The position numbers were made by a program, and so were the translations under genes. Source: Steroidobacteraceae bacterium (GTDB lineage: Bacteria > Pseudomonadota > Gammaproteobacteria > Steroidobacterales > Steroidobacteraceae). From it: a DNA stretch of 64,000 nt. The notes under the pieces were generated by a model. The model worked only from the letters and a program-made list of their open reading frames with translations, was not told the origin of the DNA and searched no databases. The DNA lies in the NCBI GenBank assembly GCA_041395505.1, contig JAWLAG010000001.1:682001-746000 (forward strand), given 5' to 3'. Below, one piece after another: positions 8,654 through 16,759 of this stretch. How positions within the stretch are numbered: position 1 is the stretch's first letter; every line of letters begins with the position of its first letter.

Positions 8654-8887
8654 TTAGGCGTTGAGGTCAGGTATGAGCTCGCTCTCCAGGCGGGCAATCT
8701 GGTCCTTCAGCACCAGTTTGCGCTTCTTGAGGCGCGAGAGCTGCAATTCGTCGATCCGCGAATCGAGTGCAAGACGCGAAATCACGTCGTCCAGATCGCG
8801 ATGTTCGATGCGCAGCTGGCGCAGCTTCTCGAAGTTGCGAAACAACTCTCGATCGACATTGTCCTTTGGGTCTTTGGTTTCGGTCAT
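8654..8887 (-). CDS. DUF465 (YdcH-like) small coiled-coil protein
   Basis: A 77-residue protein matching DUF465/YdcH: LRIEHRDLDDVISRL near residues 25-39, then DELQLSRLKKRKLVLKDQI near 46-64, and the terminal LIPDL. The family consists of short helical hairpins of unknown function widespread in proteobacteria. It is 11 bases downstream of rnm and 27 bases upstream of the MscS gene, so it is probably cotranscribed with both. Confidence 0.85.
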   Translation of the reverse strand: MTETKDPKDNVDRELFRNFEKLRQLRIEHRDLDDVISRLALDSRIDELQLSRLKKRKLVLKDQIARLESELIPDLNA

Positions 8888-8898
8888 GCTGGAGTGGT

Positions 8899-9720
8899 TC
8901 AGCAGCGCGCGATCTGGCGCGCCAGGGAGCGCGTTCCGGGCGCTAGCTTATCGAAGCGGCCGAGACGGTTCCATTTGATTTGTGGATCGTGGAAATCCGA
9001 CCCCAGGCTGAGCGCGAGCCCGGCGTCCCCTGCCAGCCGAGCGCAGCGCTCGGCATCGCTGTTGTCGCTCTCGATGGCCGCGCCTCCTGCCTTGGCGAAC
9101 TCTCCGAGCAATGAACGCAATGCGCCGGCGCTCAGCCGGTAACGCGATGGATGCGCGATGACAGCGTTGCCTCCCGCGTCGCGCAGCAGCGCCATCGTCG
9201 TCTCGATGGCGGGCCAGTCATCGGCGATGTGACCGGCGCTGCCGGGCCCGAGCAGTCGTGCGAAGGCATCGCTGATCGAGCGCGCATGCCCCTGCGCGAC
9301 GAGCGCGCGCGCGAGATGAGCGCGGGTCGGCAGCGGATTCTCCTCCAGCACCGTGCGCGCGAGCTCACGCCCGGGCAGCCGCGCGCGCCGCGTCAGGCGC
9401 TCGCCGATCGCCTCGGTCCGCGCAATTCGCTGTGCGCACAGGGCCTGGCAATGTGCGCGCAATGCGCTCGCGCCGGGATCGATGCCGATACCGAGGATGT
9501 GAATGGTACGGCCGCGCCACAGGGTCGAAAGCTCGATGCCGGCGAGCAGCTCCAGGGGCGTGTCGCGTGCAGCGGCGGCCGCGCTCTCGCAACCGGCCAT
9601 GGTGTCGTGGTCGGTGAGTGCCATCAGTTCGACGCCGGCGGCGAGTGCCTGCGCCACCAGCTCCGCGGGCGTCAACACGCCGTCCGAGGCCGTGCTATGT
9701 GTGTGAAGGTCGACGATCAA
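8899..9720 (-). CDS. rnm: PHP-domain 5'-3' exoribonuclease / nucleoside bisphosphate phosphatase (RNase AM, YciV)
   Basis: A 273-residue PHP-family phosphoesterase. Metal-binding motifs appear in order: DLHTHSTASDG at residues 4-14, LTDHDT near 35-40, a GIELST segment near 61-66, an AHPSRY segment near 190, and GSDFHD near 241-246. Length and motif order match RNase AM (YciV/TrpH), which removes 5' nucleotides in rRNA maturation and hydrolyses 3',5'-nucleoside bisphosphates. It is first of the minus-strand run and divergent from yrfG with only 19 bases between start codons, so the two promoters must overlap. Confidence 0.88.
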   Translation of the reverse strand: MIVDLHTHSTASDGVLTPAELVAQALAAGVELMALTDHDTMAGCESAAAAARDTPLELLAGIELSTLWRGRTIHILGIGIDPGASALRAHCQALCAQRIARTEAIGERLTRRARLPGRELARTVLEENPLPTRAHLARALVAQGHARSISDAFARLLGPGSAGHIADDWPAIETTMALLRDAGGNAVIAHPSRYRLSAGALRSLLGEFAKAGGAAIESDNSDAERCARLAGDAGLALSLGSDFHDPQIKWNRLGRFDKLAPGTRSLARQIARC

Positions 9721-9739
9721 TGTCGCCTATCATAGCGCC

Positions 9740-10390
9740 ATGATTCGCTGGTCCGACATCGATCTGGTATTCCTCGACCTCGACGGTACGCTCCTCGATC
9801 TGGCATATGACAACTACATCTGGCTCGCGCGTGTCCCCGAGATCTATGCCGAGCGGGAAGGACTGTCGATCGCCGAGGCTGGCGCGCGCCTCGCGCCGCG
9901 TTTTCGCGCGCACATGGGCACGCTCAATTGGTATTCGCTCGAGTTCTGGAGCGACGAACTCGGCATCGACTTGGTGGCGTTGCATCGCGCTGAAAGCCAT
10001 CGGATTGCCTGGTTACCCGGTGCGCGCCGATTTCTCGAACAAATGAGGGAGCGCGGCAAGGCGCTGGTGCTGCTTACCAATTCGCATCCGATCACCCTCG
10101 AGATCAAGGATGCGGCGGCGGGCATCGCCGGGTTCTTCGACGCCATGTACAGCTCGGCACGACTGGGCGCACCGAAGGAAAGCGACCTCTTCTGGCCGAA
10201 CTTGCAACAGCAATGGCCGTACAGGCCCGAGCGCTGCTTCTTCGCCGATGACAGCCTGCCGGTGCTGGAGGCTGCGCGGCGCGCGGGCATTGCTCAGACG
10301 GTGCAGATCTCCCGCCCCGATTCCTCGCGAGCGAGCAATCCCGCGGCGCATTTCAAGGCTTCCGAACGGCTCGTCGATCTGCTCGATTGA
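9740..10390 (+). CDS. yrfG: GMP/IMP nucleotidase YrfG (HAD superfamily)
   Basis: A 216-residue HAD hydrolase with motif I in LVFLDLDGTLLDL (residues 9-21, nucleophile Asp), motif II LLTNSHP near 111, a lysine in SARLGAPKESDLFW near 145, and motif IV FFADDSLPVLEAA near 173. The Asn-Tyr-Ile-Trp and HMGTLNWYSLEFW segments are characteristic of the YrfG group, which dephosphorylates GMP and IMP. Its stop codon is one base from the stop of the convergent rhlB gene. Confidence 0.88.
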   Translation: MIRWSDIDLVFLDLDGTLLDLAYDNYIWLARVPEIYAEREGLSIAEAGARLAPRFRAHMGTLNWYSLEFWSDELGIDLVALHRAESHRIAWLPGARRFLEQMRERGKALVLLTNSHPITLEIKDAAAGIAGFFDAMYSSARLGAPKESDLFWPNLQQQWPYRPERCFFADDSLPVLEAARRAGIAQTVQISRPDSSRASNPAAHFKASERLVDLLD

Positions 10391-10391
10391 A

Positions 10392-11705
10392 TCAGCGCCG
10401 ATTGCCGGCGGAACGCGACTGGCCGCGACGGCCACGCTGGCCGCGGCCAGCGCGCGTATCGTTGCCCCGACCCTGGCCTGGCCGGCCAGCGCGCGGCGGG
10501 CGTCGTTGCGCAGAATGCGCAGGTACGGTGATATCGGCGAGGAGCTCCGGGCTGATGCTGCTGACCGGAATCTTGTGGCCGATGTAGTCCTCGATGTCGG
10601 GCAAGGCAACGGCAAACTCTTCGCAGCCGAAACTGATGGCATCGCCCACCGCGCCAGCGCGTGCCGTCCGGCCGATGCGGTGCACATAGTCGGCGCTGTC
10701 CTGCGGCAGGTCGAAATTGACGACGTGACTGACATCCGGGATATGCAGCCCCCGCGATGCGACGTCCGTTGCGATCAGCACGGCGAGCTCGCCGCTGTGG
10801 AAATTCTGCAGCAGTCGCAGCCTCTTGCGTTGCGGCACATCGCCGGACAGCGCCATCGCCGACAGTCCATTGGCCTGCAACACGGATTCCAGGCGCTCGG
10901 CCATGCGTCGGGTATTGACGAACACCATGGTGCGCGTGGCGCCGGTCTGGCGCAGGAGCCCCACCAGCAGCGGGATCTTCTCTTCCATTGACGGAAAGTA
11001 GATGCACTGGCGCACCCGATCGACGGTGACCCGATCGGGTTCGATACGCACCAGCTCGGGATTGTTCATGTGCTCGTATGCGAGTTCCATGACGCGATGC
11101 GAGAGCGTCGCCGAGAACAGCATCGATTGGCGTCGATCGGGGCGCGGCAGCCGCCGCAGGATGTAACGGATGTCGGCAATGAAGCCGAGATCGAACATGC
11201 GATCCGCTTCATCGAGGGTCATGATCTCGACCTGGCGCAGGTCGAACACGTGTTGTTTGAAATAGTCGATGAGCCGGCCCGGCGTGCCGATGAGGATGTC
11301 GCGGCCGGAACCCAGTTCGGCACGCTGCTTCTCGTAGTCGGTGCCGCCGAAGACCACTGCCGTACTGAGCCCGGTGTGTTTGCCGAGCACCAGTGCGTCA
11401 TTGTGAATCTGGACGGCGAGCTCGCGAGTTGGCGCGATGACGAGCGCGCGTATGCTGGAGGAGCCTGGCGAGCGCGTACGGCCCGAGCGCAGGAGGTTCT
11501 GGTAGATGGCAAGCAGGAACGCCGCCGTCTTGCCGGTGCCGGTCTGGGCCTGGCCCGCGACATCACGGCCGGCAAGCGCGATCGGCAGCGTCTGCGCCTG
11601 GATCGGCGTGCAGTAGCGAAAGCCCGCGTCGGCGACGCCTTGCTCCAATCGCGAGTCGAGACCCAGGCTTGCAAATGCAAGTTCGGACAAATGCTCGGAT
11701 GACAT
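10392..11705 (-). CDS. rhlB: ATP-dependent RNA helicase RhlB
   Basis: A 437-residue DEAD-box helicase. All motifs are present: Q motif (CTPIQAQTLP), motif I AQTGTGKT near residues 52-59, motif Ia PTRELA, TPGRL, motif II DEAD, motif III SAT, motif V TDVASRGLHIPDV and motif VI HRIGRTARAG. The C-terminal tail of about 60 residues is Arg/Gly-rich. RhlB is the helicase of the RNA degradosome, bound by RNase E, where it unwinds structured mRNA. Placement divergent from trxA-rho is the standard gammaproteobacterial arrangement and supports RhlB over RhlE or SrmB. Confidence 0.93.
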   Translation of the reverse strand: MSSEHLSELAFASLGLDSRLEQGVADAGFRYCTPIQAQTLPIALAGRDVAGQAQTGTGKTAAFLLAIYQNLLRSGRTRSPGSSSIRALVIAPTRELAVQIHNDALVLGKHTGLSTAVVFGGTDYEKQRAELGSGRDILIGTPGRLIDYFKQHVFDLRQVEIMTLDEADRMFDLGFIADIRYILRRLPRPDRRQSMLFSATLSHRVMELAYEHMNNPELVRIEPDRVTVDRVRQCIYFPSMEEKIPLLVGLLRQTGATRTMVFVNTRRMAERLESVLQANGLSAMALSGDVPQRKRLRLLQNFHSGELAVLIATDVASRGLHIPDVSHVVNFDLPQDSADYVHRIGRTARAGAVGDAISFGCEEFAVALPDIEDYIGHKIPVSSISPELLADITVPAHSAQRRPPRAGRPGQGRGNDTRAGRGQRGRRGQSRSAGNRR

Positions 11706-12022
11706 GGGTTAACCAATAGCTGGCTGTGCGGGCCGGGGCAAACCACCCGGAGCAAGCCGTGAAGGGGGCACTTGCAAAACGGCCCGAGACCCGTTAAAAA
11801 TGACTACATTACCTGGCCGCTCTGGCCGTGCCTGTGGGTCAACCCAGGCATTCTGTAAATCAAACACGGTACAAATTCCGCAATTCGTCGAGTCGCAAGT
11901 TCAGGCCGTTTCAATTTTCGCAAACCGCGAGTCTAACCGTTAAGTCGTGCCACGTGGCACTGTCGAACCCCAAATCAACCATCTTTTTTCTCTTTTCTTC
12001 CTCTCCTGGGAGGTAAATTTAC
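11706..12022. promoter_or_regulatory. Divergent rhlB / trxA-rho intergenic region with a possible promoter and long leader
   Basis: This 317-base gap separates the rhlB and trxA starts. On the plus strand TTGCAA at 11772-11777 and TAAAAA near 11795-11800 could form a sigma70-type promoter with 17-base spacing, leaving a leader of over 200 bases before trxA. The leader is relatively AT-rich and C-rich (runs such as TTTTTTCTC near 11983-12000), which fits the Rho-dependent attenuation known for rho leaders in other bacteria. The promoter call is a visual match only, and I see no coding frame here. Confidence 0.35.
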
Positions 12023-12352
12023 GTGACTAGTCAGCACATTGTGCACACCACCGATGCCACCTTCGCCACGGACGTGCTGCAGGCGAACAAGCCTGTCCTG
12101 CTCGATTTCTGGGCCGAGTGGTGCGGACCCTGCAAGATGATTGCCGGAATCCTCGATGAGATCGCGACGGAATACAAAGACCGCGTGACCATCGCCAAAC
12201 TCAATATCGACGAGAATCCGGCGACACCTCCGAAGTTCGGCATCCGCGGTATTCCAACGCTGATCCTGTTCAAGAACGGCAGCGTCGAGGCACAAAAGGT
12301 CGGCGCGCTGTCGAAGTCGCAGCTGGCCGCATTCCTGGACAGCAACCTGTGA
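12023..12352 (+). CDS. trxA: Thioredoxin 1
   Basis: A 109-residue thioredoxin, the normal length. The active site WCGPC is at residues 33-37 (Cys34 and Cys37), with the preceding DFWAEW and the cis-proline segment IRGIPTLILFKNG. It starts with GTG at 12023, nine bases after GGGAGG. Thioredoxin reduces ribonucleotide reductase, PAPS reductase and protein disulfides in the cytoplasm. Its stop codon overlaps the GTG of rho (GTGA), so the two are translationally coupled. Confidence 0.95.
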   Translation: MTSQHIVHTTDATFATDVLQANKPVLLDFWAEWCGPCKMIAGILDEIATEYKDRVTIAKLNIDENPATPPKFGIRGIPTLILFKNGSVEAQKVGALSKSQLAAFLDSNL

Positions 12353-13812
12353 GAGGCTATTTGGGTAACCAGGGCCGCAGCGGCGGCGGGGGCGGCGGCC
12401 AGAAGAGTCGCCGGCATCGTGGTGATCGCGACCCGAATCGCGGCAACCGGCACAACGGCAATGTCGGCGGTTTTCGCGACGAGCCGATGGAGCCGATGGA
12501 AGTCGACGAGTCGGAAATTATCAGCCCCGCAGAGTTGGCGCAGTCGCGCAACTCGATGAACCTGACGGATCTCAAGTCGCGGCCGATCAGTGATCTGGTG
12601 TCGATGGCCGAGTCCATGGGCCTCGAGAACATGGCCCGGTCGCGCAAACAGGACATCATTTTCTCCATCCTCAAGGCCCATGCGCGCAAGGGCGAGGACA
12701 TCTACGGCGACGGCGTGCTCGAGATCCTGCAGGATGGCTTCGGCTTCCTGCGCTCTGCCGACAGTTCCTATCTGGCAGGCCCCGACGACATCTATGTATC
12801 GCCGTCTCAGATCCGAAGATTCAATCTGCGCACCGGCGATACCATTTCCGGCCTGATCCGGCCGCCGAAGGACGGGGAGCGGTATTTTGCGCTGCTCAAG
12901 GTCGGCGAAATCAATTTCGACTCACCGGACAGCTCGCGCAACAAGGTCCTGTTCGAGAACCTGACGCCACTGCATCCGACCAAGCGGCTGAAGCTCGAGC
13001 GCGGCAACGGTTCGACCGAGGACCTCACCGCCCGCACCATCGACCTGGTCGCGCCCATCGGCAAGGGTCAGCGCGGACTGATCGTCTCGCCGCCCAAGGC
13101 CGGCAAGACGATGCTGTTGCAGAACATCGCAACCTCCATCACCGCCAACCAGCCCGAGGTCTATTTGATCGTACTGCTGATCGACGAGCGGCCCGAAGAG
13201 GTCACGGAGATGCAGCGCACGGTCAAGGGCGAGGTCGTGTCCTCCACGTTCGACGAACCCGCGGCCCGGCACGTGCAGGTCGCCGAGATGGTCATCGAAA
13301 AGGCGAAACGCCTGGTCGAGCACAAGAAGGACGTGGTGATTCTGCTCGATTCGATCACGCGCCTCGCCCGTGCCTACAACACGGTCGTGCCATCGTCCGG
13401 CAAGGTGCTGACGGGCGGCGTCGATGCGAATGCCCTGCAGCGGCCGAAGCGATTCTTCGGCGCCGCACGCAATATCGAAGAGGGCGGCAGCCTCACGATC
13501 CTTGCGACCGCGCTGATCGATACCGGCTCGAAGATGGACGACGTCATCTACGAGGAGTTCAAGGGCACGGGCAACAGCGAAATCCACCTCGACCGGCGTA
13601 TCGCCGAGAAGCGCGTGTTCCCGGCAGTCAACATCAATCGTTCCGGCACCCGCAAGGAAGAGTTGATCACCGACGCCGGCGAGCTCGCCAAGATCTGGAT
13701 CCTGCGCAAACTCCTGCATCCGATGGACGAGCTCGCGGCAATCGAGTTCCTGCTCGACAAGATGAAAGACACCAAGACCAACGCCGAGTTCTTCGATGCC
13801 ATGAAGCGCTGA
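12349..13812 (+). CDS. rho: Transcription termination factor Rho with N-terminal extension
   Basis: A 487-residue Rho. The first 69 residues are an extra low-complexity stretch: Gly-rich (SGGGGGGQ), then Arg/Asn/His/Gly-rich, then acidic (EPMEPMEVDESE). The conserved protein begins at Met70 (MNLTDLKSR), the point that corresponds to the E. coli start, and the remaining 418 residues match the usual length. It has the N-terminal RNA-binding fold, Walker A (PPKAGKTMLL), the Q-loop with DVVILLDSITRLARAYN and the R-loop. Rho is the hexameric ATP-dependent RNA translocase that ends untranslated transcripts. GTG 12349 overlaps the trxA stop; initiation at the internal ATG 12556 is the alternative that would give a standard-length protein. 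Confidence 0.95.
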   Translation: MRGYLGNQGRSGGGGGGQKSRRHRGDRDPNRGNRHNGNVGGFRDEPMEPMEVDESEIISPAELAQSRNSMNLTDLKSRPISDLVSMAESMGLENMARSRKQDIIFSILKAHARKGEDIYGDGVLEILQDGFGFLRSADSSYLAGPDDIYVSPSQIRRFNLRTGDTISGLIRPPKDGERYFALLKVGEINFDSPDSSRNKVLFENLTPLHPTKRLKLERGNGSTEDLTARTIDLVAPIGKGQRGLIVSPPKAGKTMLLQNIATSITANQPEVYLIVLLIDERPEEVTEMQRTVKGEVVSSTFDEPAARHVQVAEMVIEKAKRLVEHKKDVVILLDSITRLARAYNTVVPSSGKVLTGGVDANALQRPKRFFGAARNIEEGGSLTILATALIDTGSKMDDVIYEEFKGTGNSEIHLDRRIAEKRVFPAVNINRSGTRKEELITDAGELAKIWILRKLLHPMDELAAIEFLLDKMKDTKTNAEFFDAMKR

Positions 13813-13815
13813 GCG

Positions 13816-13842
13816 CCGCCAACTGCATCACAGTATTGGCGG
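13816..13842 (+). terminator. Hairpin just after rho, possible terminator
   Basis: CCGCCAACTG pairs with CAG-TA-TTGGCGG around a five-base loop, starting four bases after the rho stop codon. The stem is stable, but only TTC follows rather than a clear T-run, so it may act with Rho or protect the 3' end instead of terminating alone. Confidence 0.35.
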
Positions 13843-13947
13843 TTCGCGCGACCGACTTGGCGTCGCAGCACAGCGACTGCTGGCATCCTTGCCAGGCTTG
13901 GTGGATCATGGCCGGGCGCTCGCGCTTTGTTGACTGAGGAGATTTCG

Positions 13948-14769
13948 ATGCGTGCCATGGCCGCAGCCGCTTCGTTGTGGCTGGCATTGTTGTCTTTGCC
14001 TGGCATGGCACAGCAGCGGCCTGCACCGCCGCCAGTGCCGAGTCCGATTACGGACCATTTCTACATGCGCGGCGGCTATTACGGCCCTTCGCTGTCGACC
14101 GAGCTGCGGCTCGATCCCCAGGGCGGCCTGCAAGGCACAGAGCTATCAGCGGAAAACGATCTGGCGCTCGATAACAAAGCGGACCAGGGTCGCATCGAGA
14201 TGATGTTCCGCATGCGCGAGCGCAACAAGCTGCGGGTCGATTATTTCAAACTTGACCGTTTTGGCGACACGACACTCGATCGCAGCATCGTCTTCGGTGA
14301 CCAGACCTTCAATGTAACCGACCGGGTACAGACCGATTTCAACTGGCGCATGCTGGGCTTCACCTACAGTTACTCCCTGCTCAAGCGCGAACGCATGGAA
14401 ATGGGACTTGGCCTCGGGCTGCATCTCCTCGAAGCGCAGACCCGGGGCGAGGTCAGGGCACGTAACATCGAAGAAGAAGCCTCCGGTGTCGGAGCCTTTC
14501 CGACGGTCGCCGTCGATGCGGCGTATCGCATCACCCGACGCTTCGCACTCACGGCGCGCGGCCAGTACTTCAGCGCCAGCATCAACGATTTCGACGGCTC
14601 GCTCGGCGACTATCACGCCGATGTGCAATTTCGCTGGCGGCCAAACCTCGCCTTTGGCCTTGGCTACACGGCCATACGCGCCAAACTGGTCGTGACCGGC
14701 CAGAACAATCCTGGCCGGTTCGTGCTCGACAGCAAGGGCCCGGAAGCCTTCTTCCGTGTCAGTTTCTAG
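13948..14769 (+). CDS. Outer-membrane beta-barrel protein of unknown function
   Basis: A 273-residue exported protein from ATG 13948, preceded by TGAGGAG. The first 21 residues are a signal peptide ending GMAQQ, followed by a Pro-rich linker. The rest alternates hydrophobic and polar residues with many aromatics (for example GYYGPSLSTELRL, NKLRVDYFKLDRF, GLGYTAIRAKL) and ends in FRVSF, a terminal Phe typical of BAM-inserted barrels. No enzyme motif is seen, and I cannot name a family. It is likely a small outer-membrane barrel of 8-12 strands. Its stop is 15 bases from the stop of the convergent UrcA gene. Confidence 0.7.
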   Translation: MRAMAAAASLWLALLSLPGMAQQRPAPPPVPSPITDHFYMRGGYYGPSLSTELRLDPQGGLQGTELSAENDLALDNKADQGRIEMMFRMRERNKLRVDYFKLDRFGDTTLDRSIVFGDQTFNVTDRVQTDFNWRMLGFTYSYSLLKRERMEMGLGLGLHLLEAQTRGEVRARNIEEEASGVGAFPTVAVDAAYRITRRFALTARGQYFSASINDFDGSLGDYHADVQFRWRPNLAFGLGYTAIRAKLVVTGQNNPGRFVLDSKGPEAFFRVSF

Positions 14770-14784
14770 CGCCTGATTCCAGCT

Positions 14785-15138
14785 TCACCCGCCACGGCTC
14801 TCGAGCGCCCGTCCTTCACGGTGCCTGGCGGTGAGTGGTTGGCGATTGACCGTCGCAACCGCGGCGTCGGTTGCCTCGTCGACACAACGCTGCAAAGCGG
14901 CGCGCTCATCCAGACGTCGTGCATCACCCTTGTCGCAGACGAGTTTCGCGGCGGCGCGGATCCGTTGGTAGAGCGTTTCGATGCCCGCGCTATGCTCGAG
15001 GTTGAGGTCGGCATAGTGCACGATGCGGGTCGGCTCCGGCTGGCTCGCCTGCAATAGCGGCGCTGCGAGGAGCGCGGCTGCGAACAAGCCTGTCGCAAGA
15101 GCGCGATGGTGGGCGGCGGACAGATTACGTGAATTCAT
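14785..15138 (-). CDS. UrcA family protein
   Basis: A 117-residue exported protein, preceded by GAGGAGAAC. Residues 1-32 form a signal peptide ending near LLQAS. The mature part carries the UrcA pattern: RIVHYADLNLEHSAGIETLYQRI, then a single AAKLVCDKG cysteine, a second cysteine in ALQRCVDEA, and a VNRQPLTARH ending. UrcA proteins are small periplasmic proteins common in sphingomonads and xanthomonad-like bacteria. The two cysteines probably form a disulfide. The molecular role is unknown. Confidence 0.8.
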   Translation of the reverse strand: MNSRNLSAAHHRALATGLFAAALLAAPLLQASQPEPTRIVHYADLNLEHSAGIETLYQRIRAAAKLVCDKGDARRLDERAALQRCVDEATDAAVATVNRQPLTARHREGRALESRGG

Positions 15139-15299
15139 GACAGTCGTTCTCCTCGTGTGAAGGGCGAGATGGAGGGGAGACGCCTGGGGACACGCGTTCC
15201 TTGCATTTGATTAGATGCAACCGCGAGCGAATCGGTTGCGGCGCCGGGCACGGCTGGCCGGGCGTTGGTCCCGCCGTCATCCCGTGTATGGGCGGTTGG

Positions 15300-16655
15300 T
15301 CAACGCTCGTTGCGAGCGATCAGGAACTCTGGGACAACCTCGTCCGCCAGGTCATCGTCATTGGCGACGGCCGGATCGACGACCAGGCGCATCACGCGCT
15401 CGTCGTCGACATCATCGAGCGGCGCTGGCGTCGCGGTGGCGAATCCCTGCTGGAAATCGACGCCGAGTGCCGCGAGCAGGGTTTCCTCTGCGGCATCGTC
15501 GATACGTTTGGCGACACTGTGTACGCCCGATACCCGCGCCATCTGCGCGATGCCGGCGATCCGCGCCTGCGCCGCCTTCACCTCGGCGAGGGCCAGCGTC
15601 AATGTGCGATCCACCTTGACGAGGCGCAGGCCAGGAAGCGACAGCAGGTCGGCACTGCGCTCGTGCAGCGAGAAATTGTCGATCACGAGGCCCGCCCCAG
15701 CGCGCTCCACAGCCGCAGCGAAATGTTCGGTGCGCTGCATGTGTTCAAGCGCATGCGCCTGATCGATTTCGAAGGCGATCAGGCCGTGCGGCAGCCCCGA
15801 CTTCTCGATACAAAGCGCTGCAAACTTCAGGAAATGTTGATCGCGCAGGGACGTGTTGGAAAGATTCATCGAGAACTGTGCGGGCTCCTGGTTCCAGATT
15901 TCGCTCCGGGTTCGCAACCACAACACGAGCTCGCGAAGGACGCGCCGATCGAGCACAGAGCCAAGGCCCCGCGCGTCGGCATCGCGAAGGAGCGCCGCAG
16001 GCGCGCTGGCATCGGCTTCGGCGTCGGCTGCCCGCAGCAGGACTTCGTAGCGACGGATGCGAATGCCGCTTTGCATGGGCGTGAGGCGCTGGGCGAACAG
16101 CGCCAGCGGGAATTCGCGCAGTTGTGCGAAATACCGGTCGATGTCGGCATCGGCGACGGTCGGGCCGCTGTCGAGAAGTTGATCGGCGCCTTGTTCATCG
16201 ATGGCAACGGGCTCGGCGCCGAAGGCCGCGCATAGTTGAACCTTTTCGCCCCACTCGCGCACGGCGCGCGTCACCGGGACAGGCAGGTCGGCCGCGGCGC
16301 GCCCCTTGCCGCGCAGCCGGCGGTTATCCACCATCAGCATGGCGAATCCGGTGAAGTCGAAATTCTCGTTGGTCGCGCGCAGCAGCACGGCGGTGCGCTC
16401 TCCCTGCACCGAATGATCGATGCGGGCAGGCGCACCCTGACCGGTGAAACCTTCGAGTGCCGTGCGTATTCCTTCGCGCTCGCTCGGTCCCAGCACTTCG
16501 CCATTGTGCCAATGCACATGACCGCGGGCGTCGTGCAGGGAAATGCCGCGCGCAAACATCATCGGCAGGGACGCGACGATGCGCTGCCCGTAGGTAGCGG
16601 CAAGGACTTCCGCCTCGGATCGAGTGGCGACCGGGCCCGCGGTGACCGATGACAT
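15300..16655 (-). CDS. EAL-domain protein, probably catalytically inactive
   Basis: A 451-residue protein whose C-terminal half (about residues 190-430) is an EAL domain. The EAL motif is EVL (YEVLLR, 203-208), the metal-binding Asn (FSMNLSN) and Glu (IAFEID) are present, and VKVD with its Lys is present. However the DDFG motif reads DNFS (near 326-329), and the AEGVE motif is replaced by AKRID, removing the catalytic Glu. QGF replaces QGY. So c-di-GMP hydrolysis is unlikely, and a binding or scaffold role is more plausible. Residues 1-150 show a weak sensory-like region with a HDARGHVHWHNGE segment that could be PAS/GAF-related. It is monocistronic, downstream of purD. Confidence 0.78.
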   Translation of the reverse strand: MSSVTAGPVATRSEAEVLAATYGQRIVASLPMMFARGISLHDARGHVHWHNGEVLGPSEREGIRTALEGFTGQGAPARIDHSVQGERTAVLLRATNENFDFTGFAMLMVDNRRLRGKGRAAADLPVPVTRAVREWGEKVQLCAAFGAEPVAIDEQGADQLLDSGPTVADADIDRYFAQLREFPLALFAQRLTPMQSGIRIRRYEVLLRAADAEADASAPAALLRDADARGLGSVLDRRVLRELVLWLRTRSEIWNQEPAQFSMNLSNTSLRDQHFLKFAALCIEKSGLPHGLIAFEIDQAHALEHMQRTEHFAAAVERAGAGLVIDNFSLHERSADLLSLPGLRLVKVDRTLTLALAEVKAAQARIAGIAQMARVSGVHSVAKRIDDAAEETLLAALGVDFQQGFATATPAPLDDVDDERVMRLVVDPAVANDDDLADEVVPEFLIARNER

Positions 16656-16759
16656 AAGCGGGCACCTTACCGCGCCCCTGTGACGGTCGTATGTGACCCT
16701 GGTCTAGGCTTGGCGATTTGGTGCTGCGGCGGGGCCGGGGCGTGGTCCCGATCGTGGGC

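Noticed and set aside
6806..9142. A 778-codon open frame on the plus strand across arfB, the MscS gene and DUF465
   Set aside because: It lies antisense to three well-supported genes, has an Asp/Glu/Arg/His-rich composition with no domain, and arises from codon bias of the GC-rich opposite strand.
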